A stretch of DNA of 64,000 nt from Rhodococcoides trifolii (GTDB taxonomy: Bacteria > Actinomycetota > Actinomycetes > Mycobacteriales > Mycobacteriaceae). The stretch covers positions 620,001 through 684,000 of the forward strand of contig NZ_BMCU01000002.1 of NCBI RefSeq assembly GCF_014635345.1, in the 5' to 3' direction. Of this stretch, positions 8,041-19,325 are shown piece by piece. Below the pieces are notes generated by a model. That model saw only the letters and a list, made by a program, of their open reading frames with translations. It had not been told where the DNA came from and did no database searches. Numbering within the stretch: the first letter of the stretch is position 1; every line of letters starts with the position of its first letter. The position numbers were made by a program, and so were the translations under genes.

Positions 8041-8808
8041 CTAGGTGACGGCTTTCGGTGCAGGTTTCGACGCGATGGCCACGAGGTCGAGACTCGAGTC
8101 GATGTCGTCGGGAGTGAGAGCGAAATCGTCGGCGCCGATGCTCGTGACGTCGTCGACGAGTTCCTGCGGCCACGGCTGACCGGCGAGTGCTCGTTCGATC
8201 TGGGCGTCGATGAACGAGCCGCCGTGCTTGGCGTCGAGCTCGCGCAGGCGTGGGCCGTGGTGGACACCGGTGAGGTCGTCCACGTCGAATCCGGCGTCTT
8301 CCAACAACTCTCGCAACTCGGCAGCGTTCAGCTCGCGGGTGTGGAACGGGTTGAGCGGTGTGTCGCGCCCCGGTGAGAACGTGATGCGGTTCGGGGTGCT
8401 GATCAGCAGGATGCCGCCGGGTGCCAGGACGCGATGGCACTCCGAGAGGAACTGGACTTGGTCCCAGAGATGTTCGATCACCTGAAAATTGACGACCACG
8501 TCCACCGAGCCGTCCGCGAGAGGCAGTGTCGCGAGGTTGCCGCGCACCATCGACACCCGCGGATACTTCACGGCGACGTGGTCGGCAGTGAACGCGTCGT
8601 AGTCCAGACCGATGACCCGCGACGCCGTGGCCGCGAGCAGGTCCGCCCCGTACCCCTCACCCGATCCGGCCTCGAGCACGATGCGATCGGTGACGTGATG
8701 CGCGAGATCTCGGTAGACGACCTCGTGTCGACGGAACCAGTAGTTCTCCTCGTCGATTCCCGGCACGGTGCGTTCGCCGGTGAGGGGCAGTGCCGTCGTG
8801 TCGTTCAT
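8041..8808 (-). CDS. SAM-dependent methyltransferase, Rv3030-like
   Basis: 255 residues from the ATG at 8808 (MNDTTALPLTGERTVPG). Motif I is VLEAGSGEGYGADLLA at about residue 40. GLDYDAFTADHVA is the acidic end of strand 2, and VVVNFQVIEHLWDQVQFLSE with CHRVLAPGGILLISTPN completes a Methyltransf_11 fold. The homologue Rv3030 is implicated in 6-O-methylation of glucose in methylglucose lipopolysaccharide. It leads the minus-strand operon and is divergent from etfB; the 186-base gap between them holds a palindromic operator-like site. A longer frame to 8952 adds unconserved residues and runs into the promoter region, so it was not used. Confidence 0.87.
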   Translation of the reverse strand: MNDTTALPLTGERTVPGIDEENYWFRRHEVVYRDLAHHVTDRIVLEAGSGEGYGADLLAATASRVIGLDYDAFTADHVAVKYPRVSMVRGNLATLPLADGSVDVVVNFQVIEHLWDQVQFLSECHRVLAPGGILLISTPNRITFSPGRDTPLNPFHTRELNAAELRELLEDAGFDVDDLTGVHHGPRLRELDAKHGGSFIDAQIERALAGQPWPQELVDDVTSIGADDFALTPDDIDSSLDLVAIASKPAPKAVT

Positions 8809-8880
8809 TCGGGCGAGGTTAATGCCTGCGCACCGTCGATCTGGCACGCGACCAGTGATCTCGTACTCAATCCGGGGTAA

Positions 8881-8896
8881 GTTACTGACGAGTAAC
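8881..8896. promoter_or_regulatory. Palindrome GTTACTGACGAGTAAC in the etfB/methyltransferase divergent region
   Basis: A perfect 6+4+6 inverted repeat lies 99 bases before the etfB start and 73 bases before the divergent methyltransferase start. The shape (TTACT-N4-AGTAA) is that of operators bound by TetR-type repressors in actinobacteria, several of which control fatty-acid oxidation. The regulator is not encoded in this window. Confidence 0.5.
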
Positions 8897-8994
8897 CAAC
8901 TATGGGGTAACGTCCGGTACACACCCTTTGCAGGGTCCCAGCACTGACGCACCAGCGTTCAGCGATGACAAGACCAGGAGGTCGACGAAGACCC

Positions 8995-9795
8995 ATGACG
9001 AACATTGTCGTACTGATCAAGCAGGTTCCGGACACATGGTCCGAGCGCAAGCTCTCCGACGGTGACTACACGTTGGACCGCGATGCCGCCGACGCCGTTC
9101 TCGACGAGATCAACGAGCGCGCTGTCGAGGAAGCCCTCCTCCTCAAGGAGAAGGACGGCGGCGAGGTCAAGGTTCTCTCGGCGGGCCCCGACCGCGCCAC
9201 CGAGGCAATTCGCAAGGCCCTGTCCATGGGATGCGACAGCGCAGTGCACCTGAACGACCCCGCGCTGCACGGCTCCGACGCCATCCAGACCTCGTGGGCG
9301 CTCGCCGCCGCACTCGGCCAGGTGGAGTTCGAGAACGGTGAAGCCGCCGACATCGTGATTGCCGGCAACGAGGCCACCGACGGCCGTATCGGCGCCGTCC
9401 CCGCCATCATCGCGGAGTACCTGGGCATTCCTCAGCTCACGCAGATGCGCAAGCTGGTTCTGGCCGGCGGCAAGATCAGCGGCGAGCGCGAGACCGACGA
9501 GGGCGTGTTCGGCCTCGAGGCCGATCTGCCCGCGATCGTCAGCGTCACCGAGAAGATCAACGAGCCGCGGTTCCCGTCCTTCAAGGGCATCATGGCCGCG
9601 AAGAAGAAGACCGTGCAGACCCTGACCCTCGCCGACATCGGTGTGGACCCGGAGACCGTCGGCGTGGCGAACGCCGGCACGACAGTCACCTCCTCCACCC
9701 CGAAGCCGCCGAAGACGGCCGGCGAGCGCGTCACCGACGAAGGAGAAGGCGGCGACAAGATCGCCGAGTACCTCGTCGGCCAGAAGATCATCTAG
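8995..9795 (+). CDS. etfB: Electron transfer flavoprotein beta subunit
   Basis: 266 residues. The N-terminus TNIVVLIKQVPDTWSERKL and the AMP/FAD-binding region DIVIAGNEATDGRIGAVPAIIAEYLGIPQLT are typical of EtfB (FixA), as is VTEKINEPRFPSFKGIMAAKKK. Together with EtfA it carries electrons from acyl-CoA dehydrogenases to the membrane quinone via ETF:quinone oxidoreductase. The ATG at 8995 follows an AGGAGG element. The ETF beta family start is conserved here, so the upstream Met at 8965 is rejected. etfA follows after 51 bases. Confidence 0.95.
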   Translation: MTNIVVLIKQVPDTWSERKLSDGDYTLDRDAADAVLDEINERAVEEALLLKEKDGGEVKVLSAGPDRATEAIRKALSMGCDSAVHLNDPALHGSDAIQTSWALAAALGQVEFENGEAADIVIAGNEATDGRIGAVPAIIAEYLGIPQLTQMRKLVLAGGKISGERETDEGVFGLEADLPAIVSVTEKINEPRFPSFKGIMAAKKKTVQTLTLADIGVDPETVGVANAGTTVTSSTPKPPKTAGERVTDEGEGGDKIAEYLVGQKII

Positions 9796-9846
9796 ATCGC
9801 GCCCGGTAGACACCGAACTTTCGTCACAGTCACAGGAGAAGAACTC

Positions 9847-10803
9847 ATGGCAGAGGTACTCGTACTCATCGAGCATGCCGACGGCACGCTCAAGAAGGTC
9901 AGCAGCGAACTGATCACCGCCGCGCGCGCGCTCGGTGAGCCGTCCGCGGTCGTCACCGGCCCGGCCGGAACCGCGGACAAGGTCGCCGACGCGCTGACCG
10001 AAGCAGGCGCCGCGAAGATCTACGTCGCCGAGTCGGACGACATCGACGGCTTCCTCATCACCCCCAAGGTCGACGTTCTCGCGTCGTTGGCCGAATCTGT
10101 TTCTCCCGCAGCCATTCTCGCTGCGTCGAGCACCGAGGGCAAGGAAGTTGCCGGTCGTCTGGCCGCTCGCCTCGGATCCGGACTGCACTCCGACGTCGTC
10201 GGAATCGGCTCCGACGGAACCGCCACCTACTCCATCTTCGGCGGTGCGTTCATCGTCGAGGCCAAGTCCAACGGCGCAACCCCCGTCATCACCCTGCGTC
10301 CCGGCGCCATCGACGCCGACCCCCAGCCCGGCGCCGGTGAGCGCGTCGACGTCGAGGTCCCCGCACAGGACGAGGCCGTCGTCCGCATCACGTCGAAGGA
10401 CCCGCTCGTCGGCGGCGACCGTCCGGAACTGACCGAGGCCTCGGTCGTGGTGTCCGGTGGACGTGGCGTCGGCAGCGCGGACAAGTTCTCCGTCGTCGAG
10501 GACCTGGCCGATTCGCTCGGTGCCGCAGTCGGTGCATCCCGCGCCGCCGTCGACTCCGGCTACTACCCGGGTCAGTTCCAGGTGGGTCAGACCGGCAAGA
10601 CGGTCTCCCCGCAGCTGTACGTGGCACTCGGCATCTCCGGCGCCATCCAGCACCGCGCCGGCATGCAGACGTCGAAGACCATCGTCGCCGTGAACAAGGA
10701 CGAAGAGGCGCCGATCTTCGAGATCGCCGACTACGGAGTGGTGGGCGACCTGTTCAACGTCGCTCCGCAGCTCACCGACGCGGTCAAGAAGCGCAAGGGC
10801 TGA
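9847..10803 (+). CDS. etfA: Electron transfer flavoprotein alpha subunit
   Basis: 318 residues. The N-terminal domain pairs with EtfB. The C-terminal FAD domain has [51 protein letters not shown] and [24 protein letters not shown], all standard FAD-contact segments of EtfA (FixB). It acts in the cytoplasm as a heterodimer with EtfB in fatty-acid and amino-acid oxidation. A purine-rich CAGGAGAAG precedes the ATG. An 18-bp terminator hairpin stands 16 bases after the stop, closing the etfBA operon. Confidence 0.95.
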   Translation: MAEVLVLIEHADGTLKKVSSELITAARALGEPSAVVTGPAGTADKVADALTEAGAAKIYVAESDDIDGFLITPKVDVLASLAESVSPAAILAASSTEGKEVAGRLAARLGSGLHSDVVGIGSDGTATYSIFGGAFIVEAKSNGATPVITLRPGAIDADPQPGAGERVDVEVPAQDEAVVRITSKDPLVGGDRPELTEASVVVSGGRGVGSADKFSVVEDLADSLGAAVGASRAAVDSGYYPGQFQVGQTGKTVSPQLYVALGISGAIQHRAGMQTSKTIVAVNKDEEAPIFEIADYGVVGDLFNVAPQLTDAVKKRKG

Positions 10804-10818
10804 TTTCCTTTCTCCACG

Positions 10819-10858
10819 ACGAGGCGCATCTCGGGCACCCGCCCGAGGTGCGCCTCGT
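10819..10858 (+). terminator. Strong hairpin terminator after etfA
   Basis: An 18-bp stem (arms 10819-10836 and 10841-10858) with a four-base loop ACCC. The only departure from perfect pairing is one U·G. The 3' flank is only weakly T-rich, so release may be helped by the strength of the stem. Confidence 0.75.
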
Positions 10859-10935
10859 TCGCTGTTTACCGGACTGCCGCCGACACGCAACCCGTGCGAT
10901 GCGCTGGGGTCGTACCCGCTCGATAGACAGACGCC

Positions 10936-11778
10936 ATGACCAGTTCAGTCATGACAGGTTCTTCCGCAGCTCTCGCCTCCGACATTCTCGTTCCCGACGT
11001 TCTCGCGGTCGACCGCCGCTACTCCCTCGTCGTGTCCACCGACCGTCATCACCGTGTCGCCGCACAACGACTGCGCGCGGCCGTGTTTCGCTCCGAACCA
11101 GGTTTTCGACTCCCCGCCGGCTGCGCCGACCTGGACGCCGACCGTTTCGACGACTACTGCGATCACCTGCTCGTTCGTGAGGACGCGACCGGTGACTTCG
11201 TCGGGTGCTACCGCATGCTTCCACCGGAGGCGGCCGTCGCAGCCGGAGGCTATTACACCGCAACGGAATTCGACATCACCGAGATCGACGCACAGAACAA
11301 CCGCGTCGTCGAGATGGGACGGGCGTGTGTGCGACCCGATCACCGGTCGGGCTCGGTTCTCGGCCTGATGTGGTCCGGAATTCTGCGCTACCTCGACCTC
11401 ACCGGCCACGACGCCGTCATGGGATGCGTGTCCGTGCCGATGGACTCCGGAGACGGCGAGGCCGTCGGCGCGCACGTCCGTGGGGTACGCGACCAGCTCA
11501 TGAGTCGGCACTCGTCCTCGTATCGTGCGGTTCCCTTCAATCCGGTTGTCGTGGAGGGTGTTTCGCTGGACGACATTCCCGCCTCGGCGAAGCCCGCGAT
11601 GCCCCCGCTGCTGCGGGGATACCTACGGCTCGGTGCGACGTTCTGCGGTGAGCCGGCCCTGGACCCCGACTTCGGAGTCGCGGACTTCGTGTCGCTGCTT
11701 CGGGTGTCCGACGCCAACGTCCGCTACCTCGACCGGTTGCGATCCGCGGCGGCGTACGTGGAATCGGGCCGGGCATGA
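10936..11778 (+). CDS. GNAT-fold N-acyltransferase of the OlsB/haemolysin-acyltransferase type (Rv3027c-like)
   Basis: 280 residues. The pattern YSLVVSTDRHHRVAAQRLRAAVFRSEPGF, then RFDDYCDHLLVRE, GDFVGCYRMLPPEAA, VEMGRACVRPDHRSGSVLGLMWSGILRYL is that of the acetyltransferase family that includes ornithine-acyl-ACP N-acyltransferase (OlsB). The following gene encodes a PlsC-like acyltransferase and overlaps it (ATGA at 11775), the same pairing as olsB/olsA in ornithine-lipid synthesis and as Rv3027c/Rv3026c. A role in making an acylated amino lipid is therefore likely but not proven. Met at 10951 is an alternative start. Confidence 0.8.
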   Translation: MTSSVMTGSSAALASDILVPDVLAVDRRYSLVVSTDRHHRVAAQRLRAAVFRSEPGFRLPAGCADLDADRFDDYCDHLLVREDATGDFVGCYRMLPPEAAVAAGGYYTATEFDITEIDAQNNRVVEMGRACVRPDHRSGSVLGLMWSGILRYLDLTGHDAVMGCVSVPMDSGDGEAVGAHVRGVRDQLMSRHSSSYRAVPFNPVVVEGVSLDDIPASAKPAMPPLLRGYLRLGATFCGEPALDPDFGVADFVSLLRVSDANVRYLDRLRSAAAYVESGRA

Positions 11779-12746
11779 GCCACGCATGGATGCCGTCGAG
11801 TCCGTGCGGTGCGAAGTGTGTCCACGGCCGCGACAACCGGGTCCGGTTCGTCACCCTGGCGGCGCGCTGGGCGCTGGTTGCGGCAGTGCTGCTCGTGTTC
11901 CCACTGTTGATGGCCGCACGATTCCTCCCCGTACGGGCGCGACGCGCGGTGGCGGCCTCCGGCGCGCGCGCCCTGCTGTTCGCGGTCGGAATCCGGCTGG
12001 ACGCTCCGTCGACCTCGACCTCGACCTCGACCTCGACCTCGGGCACCCGGCCGACCACCGACGGGCGGGGGACCCTGATCGTCGCGAATCATGTGTCGTG
12101 GACCGACATCCTGGTTCTCGCCGCGCTGTTTCCGGCTCGCTTCGTCGCACGTGGCGACATCCTCGCGTGGCCGGTCCTGGGAACGATCGCGCGCCTGGTG
12201 CGCGTGGTGCCGATCGATCGAGCCCGGTTGCGGTCGCTTCCCTCGACGGTGGACACGGTGGCGCAGCTCCTCCGCGAGGGCAGCACCGTTGTCGTGTTCC
12301 CGGAGGGTACGACGTGGTGCGGGACCGCGTTCGGATCGTTCCGTCCCGCAATGTTCCAGGCCGCGATCGACTCGGGCGCTCAGGTCCTCCCTGTTGCCAT
12401 CTCTTACGTCGGGGAGGGAGGCGTCCCGAGTACTGCGACGGCGTTCGTCGGGGACGAATCCATGGGGTCCTCGCTCGACGGGATCATCGGGACCCGCGGC
12501 GTGAGCGCACGCGTCGACGTGTCCGAGGTCGTACCGAACACCGACCGACGCACGATGGCACTTGCAAGTCATCGCGCGGTGCACCGCCGCGACCACGATC
12601 TGCTGGAAGTCGCGATGTCGCGGAGCGGTTATCCTGGTAGGCGATATGGCACCTCAACACGTCGCGTATCTGGACCACGCCGCCACCACCCCGATGCTGC
12701 CCGCAGTGATCGAGGCGATGACGGCCGTCTTCTCGTCGGTCGGTAA
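11775..12746 (+). CDS. 1-acyl-sn-glycerol-3-phosphate acyltransferase-like protein (PlsC/OlsA type, Rv3026c-like)
   Basis: 323 residues. One N-terminal membrane segment (about residues 33-58) precedes the PlsC domain: the catalytic NHVSWTD (HX4D), then [26 protein letters not shown] and the FPEGTTW motif that binds glycerol phosphate. Residues 78-88 are an alternating Ser-Thr run encoded by five TCGACC hexamers, between the membrane anchor and the catalytic motif. Its ATG overlaps the GNAT stop, so the two are probably made together. The last 34 codons (101 bases) overlap the cysteine desulfurase gene in another frame and are rich in Arg, so the natural C-terminus has probably been extended by loss of a stop. 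Confidence 0.83.
   Translation: MSHAWMPSSPCGAKCVHGRDNRVRFVTLAARWALVAAVLLVFPLLMAARFLPVRARRAVAASGARALLFAVGIRLDAPSTSTSTSTSTSGTRPTTDGRGTLIVANHVSWTDILVLAALFPARFVARGDILAWPVLGTIARLVRVVPIDRARLRSLPSTVDTVAQLLREGSTVVVFPEGTTWCGTAFGSFRPAMFQAAIDSGAQVLPVAISYVGEGGVPSTATAFVGDESMGSSLDGIIGTRGVSARVDVSEVVPNTDRRTMALASHRAVHRRDHDLLEVAMSRSGYPGRRYGTSTRRVSGPRRHHPDAARSDRGDDGRLLVGR
12009..12040 (+). repeat. Hexanucleotide microsatellite (TCGACC)x5 within plsC-like gene
   Basis: Five perfect tandem TCGACC units plus two bases. Each unit encodes Ser-Thr, so gain or loss of units changes the linker length without a frameshift. Confidence 0.9.
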
Positions 12747-13857
12747 CGCCTCCTCGCTGCACGGAGCGGGTCGAGCAGCCCGGCGCCGAATCGAGGAATC
12801 GCGCGAATCCATCGCGGCCGACCTCGGCGCGCGCCCCTCGGAGGTCCTGTTCACCTCCGGCGGCACCGAGAGCGACAACCTCGCAATCAAGGGCATCTAC
12901 TGGGCCCGCCGGGGGAGCGATCCCAAGCGTCGACGGGTCATCGCCAGTTCGGTCGAACATCATGCCGTCCTCGACACGGTCGAATGGTTGGTGGCCCACG
13001 AGGGAGCCGACGTGACCTGGTTGCCGGTGGACGCCGACGGCCGAGTGCGGCCCTCGACGCTGCGGGACGTGCTGGCTGCCGGACACGAGGACGTGGCACT
13101 GATCACCATCATGTGGGCCAACAACGAGGTGGGCACCATCATGCCCATTCGCGAACTTGCCTCGATCGCACAGGAATTCGGTATCCCGATCCACAGTGAC
13201 GCCGTGCAGACGGTCGGCGCGCGGCCCATCGACTTCGCCGGCTCCGGACTGTCGGCGCTGTCCATCGCGGCCCACAAGTTCGGTGGACCGCAGGGCGTCG
13301 GAGCTCTGCTCCTCGGTCGAACGGTGGCGTGCGAGCCCCTGCTTCACGGGGGTGGACAGGAGCGCGACGTGCGCTCGGGAACTCCCGACACGGCCGGAGC
13401 GGTCGGCATGGCGACGGCGCTGCGCCTCACCACCGCCTCGCGCAGCGACAGCGTGTCCCACCTGGAGGGCCTGCGCGACGAACTCTTGCGCGGCATCCTC
13501 GACGAAGTGCCGGACGCGACGGTCAACGGCCCACTCGGTGACGAGCGGCTGCCGGGCAACGCCCACGTCAGCTTTCCGGGCTGTGAGGGTGATTCGCTGC
13601 TGATGCTCCTCGACGCCGCGGGCATCGAGTGCTCCACCGGTTCGGCGTGTACGGCGGGTGTGGCCAGCGCGTCGCACGTGTTGCTCGCGATGGGTGTCAG
13701 TGCACAGCTCGCGCGGGGCTCGTTGCGATTCTCATTGGGACACACTACAACTCGGGCCGACATCGAGGCGGTTCTCGTCGCGCTGCCGACCGTGATCGAG
13801 CGGGCGCGGGCCGCCGGGATGGCCGGAGCATCGGCTGCCACAGCCTCAGGAAGGTAA
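12646..13857 (+). CDS. iscS: Cysteine desulfurase (IscS/NifS-like)
   Basis: 403 residues, a class V PLP aminotransferase. It has the N-terminal [36 protein letters not shown], the PLP-lysine segment [17 protein letters not shown], and the catalytic cysteine loop [13 protein letters not shown] at about residue 330. It takes sulfur from cysteine to form a persulfide. mnmA begins five bases downstream, so a main role is to feed sulfur to tRNA 2-thiouridine synthesis; Fe-S assembly is also possible. The ATG at 12646 is chosen because [16 protein letters not shown] is the conserved beginning, even though it lies inside the end of the plsC-like frame. Confidence 0.93.
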   Translation: MAPQHVAYLDHAATTPMLPAVIEAMTAVFSSVGNASSLHGAGRAARRRIEESRESIAADLGARPSEVLFTSGGTESDNLAIKGIYWARRGSDPKRRRVIASSVEHHAVLDTVEWLVAHEGADVTWLPVDADGRVRPSTLRDVLAAGHEDVALITIMWANNEVGTIMPIRELASIAQEFGIPIHSDAVQTVGARPIDFAGSGLSALSIAAHKFGGPQGVGALLLGRTVACEPLLHGGGQERDVRSGTPDTAGAVGMATALRLTTASRSDSVSHLEGLRDELLRGILDEVPDATVNGPLGDERLPGNAHVSFPGCEGDSLLMLLDAAGIECSTGSACTAGVASASHVLLAMGVSAQLARGSLRFSLGHTTTRADIEAVLVALPTVIERARAAGMAGASAATASGR

Positions 13858-13862
13858 GAGAA

Positions 13863-14939
13863 ATGCGAGTACTTGCTGCCATGAGCGGCGGCGTCGATTC
13901 CGCGGTCGCCGCAGCGCGGGCCGTCGACGCCGGTCACGACGTGGTCGGGGTGCACCTGGCTCTGTCCACGGCGCCGGGAACTCTGCGCACCGGGTCACGA
14001 GGGTGCTGCTCCAAGGAGGACGCGGGTGACGCGCGTCGCGCTGCCGATGTTCTCGGGATCCCCTTCTACGTCTGGGATTTCGCCGATCGGTTCAAGGAAG
14101 ACGTGATCGACGACTTCGTCGCCTCCTACGCCGCGGGTGAGACACCGAACCCGTGCTTGCGGTGCAACGAGAAGATCAAGTTCGCCGCGCTCGCCGACCG
14201 GGCCGAGGCCCTCGGCTTCGATGCCGTGGCGACGGGTCACTACGCCCGGCTGCAGGACGGTGTCCTGCGGCGCGCGGTCGACGCCGACAAGGATCAGTCC
14301 TACGTTCTGGGCGTGCTCACCGCACGTCAGCTCGCGCGTGCCATGTTTCCCATCGGCGACACCCCGAAGCCTGCGGTGCGCGACGAAGCCGCTGCGCGCG
14401 GCCTTGCCGTAGCCGACAAGCCGGACAGTCACGACATCTGCTTCATCCCGTCGGGAGACACCAAAGCGTTCCTCGGCGCCCGCATCGGTCTACGGCCCGG
14501 CGCCGTCGTCGACGCCGACAGCGGCGCGGTGCTCGCCGAACACGACGGCGTGCACGGATTCACGATCGGTCAGCGCAAGGGGCTCGGCGTCGAGGGCCCG
14601 GCCGCGGACGGGCGTCCCCGGTACGTCACGGCCATCGAGCCGGAGACCGGAACGGTCCGGGTCGGGTCCGCTGCGGATCTCGACGTGTGGAACATCACCG
14701 CCACCAAGCCCGTGTGGACGTCCGGCTCGGCGCCCGAGGGCCCCGTGGAGTGCGTTGTGCAGGTTCGCGCGCACGGCGGACTCGCCGATGCCGTGGCCGA
14801 AGAGGTGCACGGTGAGACGACGATCGCGCTCCGCGCGCCCCTGACGGGTGTCGCGCGCGGGCAGGCGGCCGTTCTGTACCGGCCGGACTCCGCTGGCGAC
14901 GTGGTGCTCGGCAGCGGGACCATCGCGGCCACCGCGTGA
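13863..14939 (+). CDS. mnmA: tRNA-specific 2-thiouridylase
   Basis: 358 residues. The PP-loop is [13 protein letters not shown] (residues 6-18), and the two catalytic cysteines are in NPCLRCN (about residue 98) and HDICFIP (about residue 198). [10 protein letters not shown] and the C-terminal beta-barrel follow. MnmA adenylates U34 of tRNA-Lys, -Glu and -Gln and inserts sulfur supplied by the desulfurase encoded just upstream. A GGTAAGAGAA tract precedes the ATG. The stop overlaps the GTG of the next gene (GTGA), so the desulfurase, mnmA and metE-like genes form one transcription unit. Confidence 0.95.
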   Translation: MRVLAAMSGGVDSAVAAARAVDAGHDVVGVHLALSTAPGTLRTGSRGCCSKEDAGDARRAADVLGIPFYVWDFADRFKEDVIDDFVASYAAGETPNPCLRCNEKIKFAALADRAEALGFDAVATGHYARLQDGVLRRAVDADKDQSYVLGVLTARQLARAMFPIGDTPKPAVRDEAAARGLAVADKPDSHDICFIPSGDTKAFLGARIGLRPGAVVDADSGAVLAEHDGVHGFTIGQRKGLGVEGPAADGRPRYVTAIEPETGTVRVGSAADLDVWNITATKPVWTSGSAPEGPVECVVQVRAHGGLADAVAEEVHGETTIALRAPLTGVARGQAAVLYRPDSAGDVVLGSGTIAATA

Positions 14940-15952
14940 CCGTTTCTCCGTTTGCGGGGGTCGCAACGGGAGTCGGGTCGTGGCCCGGAACCGACGTACG
15001 CGAGGCCGCTGCCTCCGTCGTCGGCGAGCTGCCCCTGCTGCCCCACCTCGCTGAGCTCCCGAAGCGGGGTCTGGGAGCCGACATGATCGGACGCGCGGGC
15101 GCACTTCTCGTCGACATCGAATTGGACGCCGCCACGTCCGGCTACCGCATCTCGACCCGCCCGAGCCGGACCGGCCGCCTTGCAGCGGATTTCCTCGCCG
15201 AGGACCTCGACGTCCTCGAAGAGGTGTGGGAGACAGCGGGTCTGCGCGGAAGCGGTCTTCTCAAGGTGCAGGTCGCAGGCCCCTTCACCATCGCCGCCGA
15301 GATCGAGCTCGGCAACGGGCATCGCGCGTTGACCGATCGCGGCGCGCTGCGCGACATCGCCGCCTCCATCGCCGAAGGTGTCGCCGTCCATGCCGACGAA
15401 GTTGCTCGCCGGTTGGGGGCCGACGTGCTGGTCCAGTTCGACGAACCGCGACTGGCCGAGGTACTCGCCGGCACGGTCCGCGACGTCACGAGTCTCGACT
15501 CGGCTCGTGCGGTCCCGGCCCCCGACGTCGTGTCGATCCTCGACGAGGCGGTGGCGCGCATCGGGCGTCCGGTGGCCGTGCACTCGTGCGCTCGCGATGT
15601 TCCGTTCGAAGTCTTCGGCCGCTCGACCCTGTCCGCGGTGTCGTTCGACCTGTCCTTGCTCACTCCGGACCGCTACGACGCGGTGGGGGAGATCCTGCAG
15701 GCAGGCGGCACCCTCGTCGCGGGCGTTGTGCCGACCACCGAGCCCGCACGGGTTCCGACCTGGCGTGAAGCAGTGACGCCGGTGGTGGAACTGATCGACC
15801 GGCTCGGTTTCGAGCGCAGTGTGCTCCGGGACCAGATCTCGGTCTCGCCGGTGTGTGGTCTGTCCGGTGCGTCGCTGTCGTGGGCGCGCACGGCCCTGGC
15901 GTTGGTCGGTGACGTGCAGCGGGCGTTGGGGGACGATCCGGACTCGCTCTGA
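14936..15952 (+). CDS. Cobalamin-independent methionine synthase-like protein (core MetE, Rv3015c-like)
   Basis: 338 residues, far shorter than full-length MetE (about 750) and equivalent to its C-terminal catalytic barrel only. The start is [14 protein letters not shown]. Probable zinc ligands are His and Cys in AVHSCARD (about residue 220) and a late Cys in [10 protein letters not shown], with an acidic substrate residue in QFDEPRL. Such core-MetE proteins are thought to use a methyl donor other than methyltetrahydrofolate polyglutamate, which is not settled. The GTG overlaps the mnmA stop by GTGA. Confidence 0.8.
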   Translation: MTVSPFAGVATGVGSWPGTDVREAAASVVGELPLLPHLAELPKRGLGADMIGRAGALLVDIELDAATSGYRISTRPSRTGRLAADFLAEDLDVLEEVWETAGLRGSGLLKVQVAGPFTIAAEIELGNGHRALTDRGALRDIAASIAEGVAVHADEVARRLGADVLVQFDEPRLAEVLAGTVRDVTSLDSARAVPAPDVVSILDEAVARIGRPVAVHSCARDVPFEVFGRSTLSAVSFDLSLLTPDRYDAVGEILQAGGTLVAGVVPTTEPARVPTWREAVTPVVELIDRLGFERSVLRDQISVSPVCGLSGASLSWARTALALVGDVQRALGDDPDSL

Positions 15953-15956
15953 ACCC

Positions 15957-18866
<2,910 letters not shown>

Positions 18867-19013
18867 GTCACTCCCATCCGGCCCGACGATCGGCCCGCCG
18901 CGTCATCCTTGCACTCCCGGCACCGACAATCGACCGCACACACCACTCGTGACCTACACGACACACGCGGTAACCGGTCAACGCCCGCGCTGATCCACCG
19001 GACGCGCGACAAC

Positions 19014-19019
19014 TAGGCT
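19014..19019 (+). promoter_or_regulatory. -10 box TAGGCT, leaderless start of gatC
   Basis: TAGGCT, six bases (CGGGCA), then the ATG of gatC at 19026. There is no ribosome-binding site between them. Confidence 0.55.
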
Positions 19020-19025
19020 CGGGCA

Positions 19026-19325
19026 ATGCCTGCCATCTCCCGCGACGAGGTAGCCCATCTCGCCCGGCTGTCCCGTCTTGCCCTCTCCGACGACGAACTC
19101 GACGAGTACGCCGGTCAGCTCGATTCGATCCTGACTCACGTGAAATCCATTGCCGCCGTCGCTGCCGACGACGTGCCGCCCACGTCGAACCCGCACGCGG
19201 TCACCAACGTGACCCGCCCGGACGTCGTGATTCCGGGTCTCACCCCACAGCAGGCGCTCGCCGAGGCGCCCAATTCCGAGCAGGGCAGGTTCGCCGTCCC
19301 ACAGATTCTGGGGGAGGAGGCATGA
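19026..19325 (+). CDS. gatC: Aspartyl/glutamyl-tRNA amidotransferase subunit C
   Basis: 99 residues with the GatC pattern [33 protein letters not shown], then [12 protein letters not shown] and the C-terminal VPQILGEEA. GatC wraps around GatA and stabilises the GatCAB complex that amidates Glu-tRNA(Gln) and Asp-tRNA(Asn). It overlaps gatA by ATGA. gatB stands apart after pfkA. No glutaminyl-tRNA synthetase is seen in this window, which is consistent with the indirect pathway. Confidence 0.95.
   Translation: MPAISRDEVAHLARLSRLALSDDELDEYAGQLDSILTHVKSIAAVAADDVPPTSNPHAVTNVTRPDVVIPGLTPQQALAEAPNSEQGRFAVPQILGEEA

Noticed and set aside
8959-10890. 643-codon minus-strand frame opposite etfB and etfA
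   Set aside because: A high-GC shadow; Gly/Asp/Val-rich with no family motif, spanning two unrelated genes and their terminator.
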